Assembly: GCA_031279575.1 (NCBI GenBank)
Contig: JAITIG010000073.1
Location: 1 to 18,593, forward strand
Reading direction: 5' to 3'
Source of the DNA: Bifidobacteriaceae bacterium
GTDB taxonomy: Bacteria; Actinomycetota; Actinomycetes; Actinomycetales; WQXJ01
Length of the DNA stretch: 18,593 bases
Under the pieces are notes generated by a model. It was not told the origin of the DNA and searched no databases. It saw only the letters and a program-made list of their open reading frames with translations. Shown here piece by piece: positions 1 through 6,886 of the stretch. Each line of letters begins with the position of its first letter. Position 1 is the first letter of the stretch. Both the position numbers and the translations under genes were made by a program.

Positions 1-2177
1 TTCGCCTCCGGGGTCTCGGCGAACAGTTTGCGGATGGCGTCCCACACGCCGGTGTAGGTGGCCGGGTTGGAGCGCGGGGTGCGGCCTATCGGCCCCTGGT
101 CCACATGCACCACTTTGTCCACCAGGTCCAGGCCGGTCACCCGCTTGTGCCGCCCGGGCACATGGCGGGCCCGGTTCAACTCGTTGGCCAGCACGTTGTA
201 CAAGATGGAGTTGACCAAGGTGGACTTGCCGGAGCCGGACACGCCGGTCACCGCCGTCAGCACCCCCACCGGGAAGGCCACGTCGATGTCGCGCAGGTTG
301 TGCTCCACCGCGCCCACCACTTTCAGCTGGCGGCGCTGCGAGGTGGGCCGGCGGCGGGCCGGCAGCGCGATGGACCGCTGGCCGGCCAGGTATTGCCCGG
401 TCAAGGAGCGCGGGTTGGCCTCCAGGCCCGCCAGGTCGCCGGAATGCACAATCTCGCCGCCGCGCTCCCCGGCCCCGGGGCCGATGTCGACAATCCAATC
501 GGCCGCCCGGATGGTCTCTTCATCGTGCTCCACCACGATCAGGGTGTTGCCCAGGTCCCGCAGGCGGGTCAGGGTGGCGATGAGGCGCCGGTTGTCCCGC
601 TGGTGCAGGCCGATGGAGGGCTCGTCCAGCACGTACAGCACGCCCACCAGCCCGGAGCCGATCTGCGTCGCCAATCTGATGCGCTGGGCCTCCCCGCCGG
701 ACAAGGTGGCGGCCGGGCGCTCCAGCGAGAGGTAGTCCAAGCCGACATCGAGCAGGAACCCCAGCCGGGCGTCGATCTCCTTCAACACCTGCCCGGCGAT
801 GGCCCGCTGGCGCGCCCCCAGTTCCAAGTCCCCCAGGAAGGCCCGGGCCTGGCCTATCGCCAGCCCGCAGACCTGCGCTATCGACATGCCGCCCACGGTG
901 ACGGCCAGGACTTCTGGTTTGAGGCGGGCCCCGGCGCACACCGGGCAGGGCACCTCCCGCATGTAGGCCTCGTATTTGTCCCTTGACCAGTCGGATTCGG
1001 TCTCCCCGTGGCGGCGTTCCAATTGCGGGATGACGCCCTCGTAGCCGGTGGCGTATTGCCGCTGGCGGCCCCACCGGTTGCGGTACTTCATATGCACCCG
1101 GTGGTTGCGGCCGTAGAGGATGGCCTGCTGGGCGCGCTCCGGCAGCCCGCGCCAGGGGGTGTCGAGGCGGAAGCCGAGGTCGCCGGCCAGGGACTCGAGC
1201 AGGTGGCGGTAGTACTCCCAGGCCGCCCCCCGCCAGGGCGCGATGGCGCCGTCCGCCAGCGGCAGGTCTGGGTCGGGCACCACCAGGTCCGGGTCCACTT
1301 CGAGCCGGAAGCCAATCCCGGTGCATTCGGGGCAGGCGCCGTAGGGGGCGTTGAAGGAGAAGGTGCGCGGCTCGATCTCGTCGAGGGCCAGCTCGTGCTC
1401 GTTGGGGCAGGCGCGGGTTTCGCTGAAGCGGCGCCGGCGGTCGGCGGCTTGGGGGTCTTTGTCCACGAAATCGGCCACCACCAACCCGTTGGCCAGCCGC
1501 AGGGCGGTTTCCACGGAGTCGGTGAAGCGCCGCCGCTGGCCTTGGCGCGCCACCAGGCGGTCCACCACCGCCTCAATGGTGTGTTTGAGTTTTTTGTCCA
1601 GCGTGGGCGGCTCGGCCAATTGCACCAGCTCGCCGTCCACCAGGGCCCGGGCGTAGCCCTGGGCGCGCAGGTCTTCGAAGATCTCGGCGTACTCGCCTTT
1701 GCGGCCGCGCACCAGCGGGGCCAGCAGCTGCAGGCGCGTGCCCTCCGGGTAGGCCAGCAGCTGGTCCACTATTTGGGCGGGGGTTTGCGAGGTGACCTCG
1801 GCCCCGCAGGCTGGGCAGTGCTGAGTGCCCGCGCGGGAGAACAGCAGCCTGAGGTAGTCGTAGACCTCTGTGATGGTGCCGACTGTGGAGCGCGGGTTGC
1901 GGTTGGTCGCCTTCTGGTCGATCGACACCGCCGGGCTCAGCCCCTCGATGAAGTCGACGTCGGGTTTGTCCATTTGGCCCAGGAATTGCCGCGCGTAGCT
2001 GGACAGCGACTCGACGTAGCGGCGCTGCCCCTCGGCGAAGATGGTGTCGAAGGCGAGCGATGATTTGCCGGAGCCGGACAGCCCCGTGAACACGATCAGC
2101 TTGTCGCGCGGCAGGTCCACGGCCACGTTTTTCAGGTTGTGCTCGCGCGCGCCGCGCACCCTCAGCCGTTCGCCCAC
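1..2177 (-). CDS. uvrA: Excinuclease ABC subunit A, UvrA (C-terminus outside window)
   Basis: Cytoplasmic DNA-damage sensor of nucleotide excision repair; it works as a dimer with UvrB to find bulky lesions. About 725 residues of a roughly 950-residue family are visible. Seen in order: start context [12 protein letters not shown], first Walker [10 protein letters not shown] (residues 32-40), [17 protein letters not shown], the Cys/His zinc module (CPNEHE then CPEC), [12 protein letters not shown], the ABC signature [14 protein letters not shown] near residue 490, Walker [17 protein letters not shown], and the second Walker [10 protein letters not shown] near residue 645. The reading breaks off at LFAETPEA, so the second zinc finger and second signature lie beyond the window. 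I chose the GTG at 2177 because it aligns with the usual actinobacterial N-terminus (MADRL-type); in-frame GTGs at 2183 and 2195 are alternatives. No Shine-Dalgarno is visible, but a TACAAT hexamer lies 7 bases upstream. No frameshift was noticed. Confidence 0.97.
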   Translation of the reverse strand, partial: MGERLRVRGAREHNLKNVAVDLPRDKLIVFTGLSGSGKSSLAFDTIFAEGQRRYVESLSSYARQFLGQMDKPDVDFIEGLSPAVSIDQKATNRNPRSTVGTITEVYDYLRLLFSRAGTQHCPACGAEVTSQTPAQIVDQLLAYPEGTRLQLLAPLVRGRKGEYAEIFEDLRAQGYARALVDGELVQLAEPPTLDKKLKHTIEAVVDRLVARQGQRRRFTDSVETALRLANGLVVADFVDKDPQAADRRRRFSETRACPNEHELALDEIEPRTFSFNAPYGACPECTGIGFRLEVDPDLVVPDPDLPLADGAIAPWRGAAWEYYRHLLESLAGDLGFRLDTPWRGLPERAQQAILYGRNHRVHMKYRNRWGRQRQYATGYEGVIPQLERRHGETESDWSRDKYEAYMREVPCPVCAGARLKPEVLAVTVGGMSIAQVCGLAIGQARAFLGDLELGARQRAIAGQVLKEIDARLGFLLDVGLDYLSLERPAATLSGGEAQRIRLATQIGSGLVGVLYVLDEPSIGLHQRDNRRLIATLTRLRDLGNTLIVVEHDEETIRAADWIVDIGPGAGERGGEIVHSGDLAGLEANPRSLTGQYLAGQRSIALPARRRPTSQRRQLKVVGAVEHNLRDIDVAFPVGVLTAVTGVSGSGKSTLVNSILYNVLANELNRARHVPGRHKRVTGLDLVDKVVHVDQGPIGRTPRSNPATYTGVWDAIRKLFAETPEA

Positions 2178-2184
2178 CCGCACA

Positions 2185-2190
2185 ATTGTA
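2185..2190 (-). promoter_or_regulatory. Candidate -10 element of uvrA (leaderless start)
   Basis: On the minus strand TACAAT is followed by 7 bases and then the GTG chosen as the uvrA start, so transcription could begin at the start codon itself. No Shine-Dalgarno is visible upstream of that GTG and no good -35 was found. The spacing suits a leaderless actinobacterial mRNA; this is inference from motif and spacing. Confidence 0.5.
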
Positions 2191-2430
2191 TGCACGCGCG
2201 GCCGCGTTTGGGGCTGGCGCCCGCTGCGCCGTGGGCGAAGCCGCCCCGCCCGCTGCCGCGCGCCCCAGTCCCCGCCCCGCCCTGGCCGCCGCGGGCGCCG
2301 GGCCGGCCTGCCCCCCTTGGCGCCGCGCCGGGCGGCATCGGGCGGCGGGCCGGGATGGCGGGGGCGGGGGCGGGCGGAATCGCCGTCTGGCCGGGGCGGG
2401 AGCGGGCGGGGGGCATGGGCTGGGGGGTGG

Positions 2431-2436
2431 GATAAT
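2431..2436 (+). promoter_or_regulatory. Candidate -10 element of the GNAT gene
   Basis: GATAAT is a good match to an actinobacterial -10 and is one of few AT-rich hexamers in this stretch. It lies 62 bases before the ATG at 2499. No recognisable -35 is present at the expected distance; G-runs occupy that position. Confidence 0.45.
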
Positions 2437-2498
2437 GGACGGCAAGCTGCCTGACCACATCACGGACCCCCGCCGAGGCGGGAAGCGAAAGGAAGAGC

Positions 2499-3023
2499 AT
2501 GCACATCCGCCCGCTGCTCCCCTCCGACTGGGACTACGTCTCCCAGATCACCAAAGAGGCCACCAGCCTCAGCGCGCTCGATGACGAGCTCGCCACCTGG
2601 GAGGCCTGGAACGCCCGCTTCATGGCCGGCCAACGGCTGGTGGCGGCCAACCGCGAGGGCCGCATCACCGGCTGGGCCGCCTTGGAGCCGGTCTCGGCGC
2701 GGCCGTCTTGGACGGGGGTGGCGGCCGTCTCGGTCCACGTCTCCGCCCCGTACCGGGGCCAGGGCTTCGGCTCGCGCCTGCTGGAGGGCATTGTCGCGGC
2801 CTCCGAGGAGGCCGGCCTGTGGACTTTGCAAGCCCATATTCTGCCGCAGAACGCGCCCGCCCGGCATTTGCTGGAGGACTTCGGCTTCGAGGTGGTGGGC
2901 ACGCGGCGCAGGCTGTTCCAGGTCGAGGGCGCCTGGCAGGATGCCATTCTGCTGGACCGCCGCAGCCAGGCGGTCTTCCCGGACGCCGCCCCCGTGACGC
3001 AGGAGATCCCCGAGGCGTCCTGA
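2499..3023 (+). CDS. GNAT N-acetyltransferase, phosphinothricin-acetyltransferase-like
   Basis: A 174-residue single-domain GNAT enzyme that should transfer an acetyl group from acetyl-CoA to an amine in the cytoplasm. It begins HIRPLLPSDW, typical of the Pat/Bar/YncA branch. The acetyl-CoA motif is VSAPYRGQGFGSRLL (residues 82-95, core R-G-Q-G-F-G), and the family segment ILPQNAPARHLLEDFGFEVVG (around 114-134) follows, where N and the GF turn are the usual YncA landmarks. The ATG is set by AAAGGAAG at 2488-2495, a good Shine-Dalgarno. The gene stands alone, divergent from uvrA and convergent with the signal peptidase gene. Family resemblance suggests methionine-derivative or phosphinothricin-like amines, but the true substrate cannot be read from sequence. 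A 7-bp hairpin follows the stop (3024-3042). Confidence 0.9.
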   Translation: MHIRPLLPSDWDYVSQITKEATSLSALDDELATWEAWNARFMAGQRLVAANREGRITGWAALEPVSARPSWTGVAAVSVHVSAPYRGQGFGSRLLEGIVAASEEAGLWTLQAHILPQNAPARHLLEDFGFEVVGTRRRLFQVEGAWQDAILLDRRSQAVFPDAAPVTQEIPEAS

Positions 3024-3042
3024 CCCGGGGCCTGCCCCCGGG
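3024..3042 (+). terminator. Short GC hairpin after the GNAT gene
   Basis: Perfect 7-bp stem cccgggg/ccccggg with a 5-base loop, starting one base after the TGA. No T-tract follows on the plus strand, so it may protect the 3' end or act as a weak, U-less terminator. Confidence 0.4.
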
Positions 3043-3053
3043 CGGGGGATGTG

Positions 3054-3084
3054 AAAAACCCGGCGGGCCGGGTGGCCCGCCGGG
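3054..3084 (-). terminator. Intrinsic terminator of the signal peptidase unit
   Basis: A perfect 11-bp stem, cccggcgggcc (3059-3069) with ggcccgccggg (3074-3084), and a 4-base loop. Read on the minus strand it is followed directly by TTTTT (3058-3054), a classical Rho-independent terminator. It lies 105 bases past the TAA of the signal peptidase gene. The same stem could slow plus-strand transcripts leaving the GNAT gene, though without a T-run on that side. Confidence 0.85.
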
Positions 3085-3189
3085 TGAACCGACCGGGCGG
3101 GGAACACGGTCGGCCGGATGGCGCGGGCTGGGGCGGGCCCGCCAGGGTGGGGTGGTCTGGCGCCCCGGTTGGGCCCGGGGCGCGGTCGG

Positions 3190-3942
3190 TTATGGGGTGT
3201 TGGGCGGCGCCGGGGCTGCGGGCGAGCCCGCGGCCGGGGCCGCGACTTGAGCCGCGACCTGGGCCGCGACTGGGGCTGGAACTGGGGCTGGGACTGGGGC
3301 TGGAACTGGCGCCGGGGCGGGGAGCCAGGGGAGCGGCGGCTGGGGCGCCGCCGAGGCGCCGGGCGCCGCCCGGTGGCGCGAGCCGGCCCGGCGGTGGCCG
3401 GCCGAGACGCTGGTCACCATGGCGTAGACGGAGTAGACAATCAAGCTGACCGCGACCACCACCAGCAGCAGCGGCTTGCCGAACTCGTTGCCCAACTGGA
3501 GCGCGTGGCCCACCCACGGCACCGCGTAGGCCACCTTGGCGCGGACTTGCTTCTCAAGGATCGGCTCGTCATCGGCGCTGTTGGCGTCGCCCCTGGTGAT
3601 GAGGGTTTTTTGCCCCTCGCCGGTGACCGCCCAGGCGACCGCCCGGTGGGTTACCAAGGTGGCGTCCTCCGGGTTCGGCATGAAGGTGACAACGTCTCCG
3701 AGCTGGATCTCGTCGAAGCCCTCGACCGGGAAGACCACCACGACATCGCCGGGGTTGTGCGTTGGCTGCATTGAGCCGGTCAGCACCGTCAGAGCCCTGC
3801 CGCCGCCCACCGCCGGCACCACCGCCAGTGGGACGGCCAGCGCCAGCAAGGCCAGCACCAGGGCGGTGGTGGCCCAAGAGACGGCCCGCCGCCAGGCCGC
3901 GCGCGGCGGCGGGGCGGCGGGGCTAGTGGTGGGGTTTGCCAT
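3190..3942 (-). CDS. sipW: Signal peptidase I, SipW/archaeal-ER (S26B) type, with repeat-bearing C-terminal tail
   Basis: A 250-residue membrane serine protease that removes signal peptides outside the membrane. Seen: Pro/Ala N-terminus, first membrane segment about residues 22-44, the nucleophile motif LTGSMQPTHNPGD (Ser57), VTHRAV with His99 where bacterial type I enzymes have lysine, then ITRGDANSADDEPI (117-128), and a second membrane segment about 155-178. His instead of Lys is the mark of the S26B/SipW branch. The last 70 residues form a Pro/Ala/Val/Gln tail with tetrapeptide repeats (APVP, AAQV) encoded by a 12-bp tandem repeat. I chose the ATG at 3942, with GAAGG five bases upstream, over an in-frame start at 3981 lying inside the preceding gene. 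It starts one base after that gene's stop, so the two are surely co-transcribed and probably form an enzyme-substrate pair. The gene symbol is by type only. Confidence 0.9.
   Translation of the reverse strand: MANPTTSPAAPPPRAAWRRAVSWATTALVLALLALAVPLAVVPAVGGGRALTVLTGSMQPTHNPGDVVVVFPVEGFDEIQLGDVVTFMPNPEDATLVTHRAVAWAVTGEGQKTLITRGDANSADDEPILEKQVRAKVAYAVPWVGHALQLGNEFGKPLLLVVVAVSLIVYSVYAMVTSVSAGHRRAGSRHRAAPGASAAPQPPLPWLPAPAPVPAPVPAPVPAPVAAQVAAQVAAPAAGSPAAPAPPNTP
3237..3308. repeat. Six tandem 12-bp repeats in the signal peptidase tail
   Basis: Six contiguous 12-bp units of general form GGGCNGNRACTG on the plus strand: three gggccgcgact-like, then three gggctggaactg-like. They are in frame and encode alternating AAQV- and APVP-type tetrapeptides on the minus strand. 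The multiple-of-three unit length means copy changes would preserve the frame. Confidence 0.9.
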
Positions 3943-3943
3943 C

Positions 3944-4792
3944 TCAGCCTTCGTCGTTGCCGTTCTCGCCGGTGGGATCAAACGGGTTGACCTGCACCAG
4001 CTTGAGGTTGACCCCGCTCAGGGACACCAGAGTGTCCATCTGGGAGGTACCGGTAAGGTTTTGATCCAGCGTGGCGGTGAACACCAGCACGAAGACTTGG
4101 CCTTCCTCGGTGGTCGGTATCCTGACGTCTGTGGCCAGGTCGATGTAGTCAGACGTGTTGATCTGAGTCACATCGAATGGCTCGCTCACTTTCTCCACGC
4201 CCACTGAGAGCTTGCCGGTACTGCCGTCCTGATTGATCGTGACGTCAAGCGCGGCCTTGTACAGCTGGGCCTTGACCGTCCAGCCGGCCAGATTGAAGTC
4301 ATCGGTGGCCTTGACTTGGAGGGTGTAGCTCATGTTGTTGCCCACGGCCTGGATGTTGATCGGCACATCGACCTCGACTTGGTCGCCGGGAACGCCCCTC
4401 CACGCCGTCAAGTCTTGGATGAAGGCGCCGGTCACAGCCGCGTTCTCCTCGCCAGCTTTGCCCAGAGGGTTGGCCTTGTACGCGAGGGAGATTGTCTTGT
4501 CCTCCGTCTCGCCATCAGCGCCCTCCTTAGGGACCGAGACGGTGTACGGGATGGTGAGTTCGGGATTCTGATCCCCGTTGTTCCTCAGGTCGTAGGCGGC
4601 CACACCAATGGGGGTCTGGCCGAAGGCCAGGTAGCCGTTCTTGGAGATGTCCCCGATAGCCTGCGGGTGCTCGACACTCCAGTAGGCGAAGGTGGAACCG
4701 CCCAGGAGCAGGGCGACGCCCGCCGCGCCGGCCACCAGGCCTTTGAAGCGCCGCGCCCGGCGTGAGCGCTCGTTTTGGGGGTTGATTGTCAT
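3944..4792 (-). CDS. Exported protein with alternate (SipW-dependent) signal peptide
   Basis: A 282-residue secreted protein. The N-terminus has a basic stretch (SRRARRFK), then LVAGAAGVALLLGGSTFAYW at about residues 19-38. This AGAAG..LLLGG..T.A.W pattern is the one described for SipW-class signal peptides (TasA/camelysin-like and the RER_14450-type actinobacterial proteins). The mature part is beta-rich and hydrophilic without cysteines or a sortase signal, and ends in an acidic tail. The ATG at 4792 has AAAGGA five bases upstream; a longer reading to 4951 lacks such support. The signal peptidase gene follows one base later. Codon use is visibly less G/C-biased than in neighbours (CAA, AAT, GAT, TCA occur freely), perhaps reflecting high expression or transfer. 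By analogy with TasA/CalY it could be a matrix or surface subunit, but that is inference. Confidence 0.85.
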   Translation of the reverse strand: MTINPQNERSRRARRFKGLVAGAAGVALLLGGSTFAYWSVEHPQAIGDISKNGYLAFGQTPIGVAAYDLRNNGDQNPELTIPYTVSVPKEGADGETEDKTISLAYKANPLGKAGEENAAVTGAFIQDLTAWRGVPGDQVEVDVPINIQAVGNNMSYTLQVKATDDFNLAGWTVKAQLYKAALDVTINQDGSTGKLSVGVEKVSEPFDVTQINTSDYIDLATDVRIPTTEEGQVFVLVFTATLDQNLTGTSQMDTLVSLSGVNLKLVQVNPFDPTGENGNDEG

Positions 4793-4983
4793 AGTGATCC
4801 TTTCGATCAAATTGGGCTCCGGGGTCGGAGCGTTGCTGCCTTCTTTCCCCGCAGTGACTCCAACTCCCGCCGCCCGCCTGGTATTCCCGGGCGGCCAAAT
4901 CAGCAACTCGCAAGGCCCCAAAATCCGCGCGGCGGCGGGCCGGCCGCCCACCCGGCGCCGGCCCGCGGCCGGCCGGCCGGTTA

Positions 4984-5001
4984 GGTCACAGTCTGGTCAC
5001 A
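4984..5001 (+). promoter_or_regulatory. Direct repeat operator candidate (MtrA/PhoP-type)
   Basis: GGTCACA occurs twice (4984-4990 and 4995-5001) with an 11-base period, one helical turn. OmpR-family regulators of Actinobacteria bind such repeats: MtrA sites contain GTCACA direct repeats, and mycobacterial PhoP sites are TCACAGC repeats spaced by 4. The site lies 141 bases before the lipoprotein gene and 192 before the exported-protein gene, so it could control either. Assignment to a regulator is inference. Confidence 0.5.
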
Positions 5002-5043
5002 ACCCGGGGCGGAGCGGCCCGCGGGCGCCCGAAAGGGCCGAGC

Positions 5044-5066
5044 GGGCCTGGCCAGGCCCCTATTAT
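5044..5066 (+). promoter_or_regulatory. Promoter candidate with palindromic operator, peptide ABC operon
   Basis: A perfect 16-bp palindrome, gggcctggccaggccc (5044-5059), is followed one base later by TATTAT (5061-5066), a good -10. The palindrome fills most of the -10/-35 spacer, where a dimeric repressor would block RNA polymerase. No clear -35 is seen. The predicted leader to the ATG at 5142 would be about 70 bases. Confidence 0.5.
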
Positions 5067-5141
5067 GTCCAGATGCGCGTCTGAATCGCGCGGCCATGCG
5101 GGCCTGCGGCCCGGGAAGCAGCAATCAGAAAGGGGCTGACT

Positions 5142-6773
5142 ATGGCATTGACAAAGAGGGGAATCTCCTTCGCGGCCCTCGCGGGGGCGGCGGCGCTGGT
5201 CCTGGCCGGATGCGGCGGCGCCGGCGGCGGCGACGGCGCGGGCGAGGAGAGCCCGAAATCCGACACCGCCTTCCAGATCGCCTACAACGCGGACGCCGAC
5301 CACGACAAATGGGTCGACGCGGTGGCCAACTCGCTCAGCAACACGCTCGGCATCAACGCCTCCGGCAACCCGTACCCAACCTTCCCAGAGCTGCGCACGG
5401 AGATCACCGAGCGCAAAATCAAGACCGCCTTCCGCTCCGGCTGGCAGGCGGACTACCCGGGGTTGAACAACTTCCTCGGCCCGCTCTACTACACCAACGC
5501 CGACTCGAACGATGGCGACTACTCCTCCGAAGAGTTCGACAACCTGCTCAACTCGGCCAACAGCGCCCCCTCGGTGGCGGAGGGCAACGCGCTGCTGCAA
5601 CAGGCCCAAGCCGTCTTGATGAAGGACCTGCCGGCCATTCCGCTGTGGTACCAGAACACCATCGGCGGCTGGTCCACCAAGGTCGACAACGTCGAGTTCA
5701 ACTGGAAGTCGGTGCCGGTGTTCGAGTACATCACCAAAGCCGAGGGCGGCCCCATCACCGCCTGGGGCGGCGAGCCGCAAAACCCGCTCATCCCCACCGC
5801 CACCAACGAGGTCAACGGCGGCAACATCATCGACATGATCTTCGCCGGCCTGGTCCGCTACGACGCCCAGGGCAAAGCCCACAACGAGTTGGCGGAGTCG
5901 ATCGAGACGGAGGACTCGCAGCTGTTCACCATCAAGATCAAAGCCGGCGAGGTCTTCTCCAACGGCGAGCCGGTCAACGCCGACGCCTTCATCGACGCCT
6001 GGAACTACGGCGCCATCTTGTCCCACGAGCAGCTTTCGAGCTACTTCTTCGAGCAGATCGAGGGCTTCAGCTACGAGGAGGACTCCGAGATCAAGGGCGT
6101 CGGCCTGAACAAGGTGGACGATTTGACGTTCACGGTCAAGCTCAAGGCCCCGGCGGCCGATTTCCCGCTGCGCCTGGGCTACAGCGCCTTTGTGCCGCTG
6201 CCGGCCTCGGCCTTCGCGGACATGGCGGCCTTCGGCGAGAACCCGATCGGCAACGGCCCCTACAAGATGGCCGGCACGGGCGCCTGGGAGCACGACGTCC
6301 GGGCCACCCTGGTCCCCAATGAAAGCTACAAGGGCGAGCGGGCGGCCAAGAACGAGGGCTTGACCTTCGTCTTCTACAACGAGTTGGACGCCGCCTACGC
6401 CGACCTGCTGGCGGACAACCTGGATGTGGCCCACGCCATCCCCCAGACCGCCTTCTCCACCTGGGAGGAGGAGTTGGGCCAGCGCCATGTCAACCAGCCG
6501 GGCGCGGTGTTCCAGTCCTTCACCATTCCGCAGTCCTTGGAGCACTTCCAAGGCGAGGAGGGCGCCCTGCGCCGGGCCGCCATCTCGATGGCGATCGACC
6601 GGGAGACCATCACGCAGAAGATCTTCTCCGGCACCCGCTCCCCGGCCCAGGACTTCACCAGCCCGGTGATCGACGGCTGGACGGCGGACATCGAAGGCTC
6701 CGACGTGCTCCAGTACAACCCGGAGAAAGCGAAAGAGCTGTGGGCGGAAGCGAATAAGATCTCTCAGTGGTGA
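5142..6773 (+). CDS. Peptide ABC transporter substrate-binding lipoprotein, family 5, circularly permuted
   Basis: A 543-residue surface lipoprotein that should bind peptides for the permeases encoded downstream. The signal peptide ends in lipobox LAGC with Cys24; start ATG has AAAGGGG six bases upstream. The domain order is abnormal. Residues 43-199 (from FQIAYNADADH through AFRSGWQADYPGLNNFLGP and LPAIPLWYQN to VPVFEYITK) match what is normally the C-terminal third of actinobacterial OppA/DppA-like proteins. Residues 202-543 (from GGPITAWGGEPQNPLIP through ENPIGNGPYK, FQSFTIP, AISMAIDRE, DFTSPVIDGW to PEKAKELWAEANKISQW) match what normally follows the lipobox. The polypeptide stops where canonical proteins run on into (F)xIAYNAD. 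All expected blocks are present once and in one frame, so it reads as a circular permutation rather than a truncation. Permease genes follow after 137 bases. Confidence 0.93.
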   Translation: MALTKRGISFAALAGAAALVLAGCGGAGGGDGAGEESPKSDTAFQIAYNADADHDKWVDAVANSLSNTLGINASGNPYPTFPELRTEITERKIKTAFRSGWQADYPGLNNFLGPLYYTNADSNDGDYSSEEFDNLLNSANSAPSVAEGNALLQQAQAVLMKDLPAIPLWYQNTIGGWSTKVDNVEFNWKSVPVFEYITKAEGGPITAWGGEPQNPLIPTATNEVNGGNIIDMIFAGLVRYDAQGKAHNELAESIETEDSQLFTIKIKAGEVFSNGEPVNADAFIDAWNYGAILSHEQLSSYFFEQIEGFSYEEDSEIKGVGLNKVDDLTFTVKLKAPAADFPLRLGYSAFVPLPASAFADMAAFGENPIGNGPYKMAGTGAWEHDVRATLVPNESYKGERAAKNEGLTFVFYNELDAAYADLLADNLDVAHAIPQTAFSTWEEELGQRHVNQPGAVFQSFTIPQSLEHFQGEEGALRRAAISMAIDRETITQKIFSGTRSPAQDFTSPVIDGWTADIEGSDVLQYNPEKAKELWAEANKISQW

Positions 6774-6779
6774 CGCGCG

Positions 6780-6823
6780 GCGCTAGCTGGGCGGGCGGCC
6801 GAGGGCCGGCGCGGCGCTAGCGC
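6780..6823 (+). promoter_or_regulatory. Nested stem-loop between the lipoprotein and permease genes
   Basis: gcgctagc (6780-6787) pairs with gctagcgc (6816-6823), enclosing a second hairpin cggcc-gag-ggccg (6796-6808). The same sequence is also a 13-base direct repeat, gcgcggcgctagc at 6775-6787 and 6809-6821. Such a structure just past a binding-protein gene commonly stabilises the upstream message or attenuates downstream transcription. No T-run follows, so full termination is unlikely. Confidence 0.55.
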
Positions 6824-6886
6824 TGGAGTGAGATAACAGGGGCCGGGTTCGGGGCAGAGCGGTTCGCCGCCAGCCCCCGGGCCCGG

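Larger units (their letters stand above)
2178..2498. other. Divergent intergenic region with runs of G, uvrA / GNAT
   Basis: This 321-base region separates two divergent genes. The uvrA-proximal part is C/G-rich without a convincing gene. From 2347 to 2431 the plus strand carries many runs of three or more G separated by 1-5 bases, fitting a G-quadruplex motif. It ends directly at a GATAAT hexamer. A short GC hairpin (cccgc/gcggg, around 2468-2481) precedes the GNAT ribosome binding site. Short reading frames here look like GC-rich chance ORFs. Confidence 0.6.
4793..5141. other. Divergent control region, exported protein / peptide ABC operon
   Basis: This 349-base region separates two divergent units. 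Next to the exported-protein gene it carries only its Shine-Dalgarno and no convincing -10. The middle, about 4925-4980, is dense GGCC/GCCGGC palindromic sequence. From 4984 it holds a direct repeat resembling response-regulator sites, then a 16-bp palindrome abutting a TATTAT -10. The lipoprotein ribosome binding site, AAAGGGG, is at 5129-5135. Confidence 0.7.

Noticed and set aside
105..2063. Long plus-strand open frames across the uvrA region
   Set aside because: They lie antisense to clear UvrA motifs, are rich in Gly/Gln/His/Val typical of frame shadows, and show no family motif.
3943..3981. Earlier ATG for the signal peptidase at 3981
   Set aside because: It lies within the exported-protein gene and has a poorer ribosome site than the ATG at 3942, which has GAAGG at the right distance.
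4986..6551. A 521-residue minus-strand open frame opposite the lipoprotein gene
   Set aside because: It mirrors the codon bias of the lipoprotein gene, has low-complexity Gly/Val/Asp/Arg content and no recognisable domain or ribosome binding site.
5142..6773. Reading the lipoprotein as a truncated or frameshifted pseudogene
   Set aside because: All family blocks are present once in one frame with lipobox, start, stop and operon context; only their order differs.
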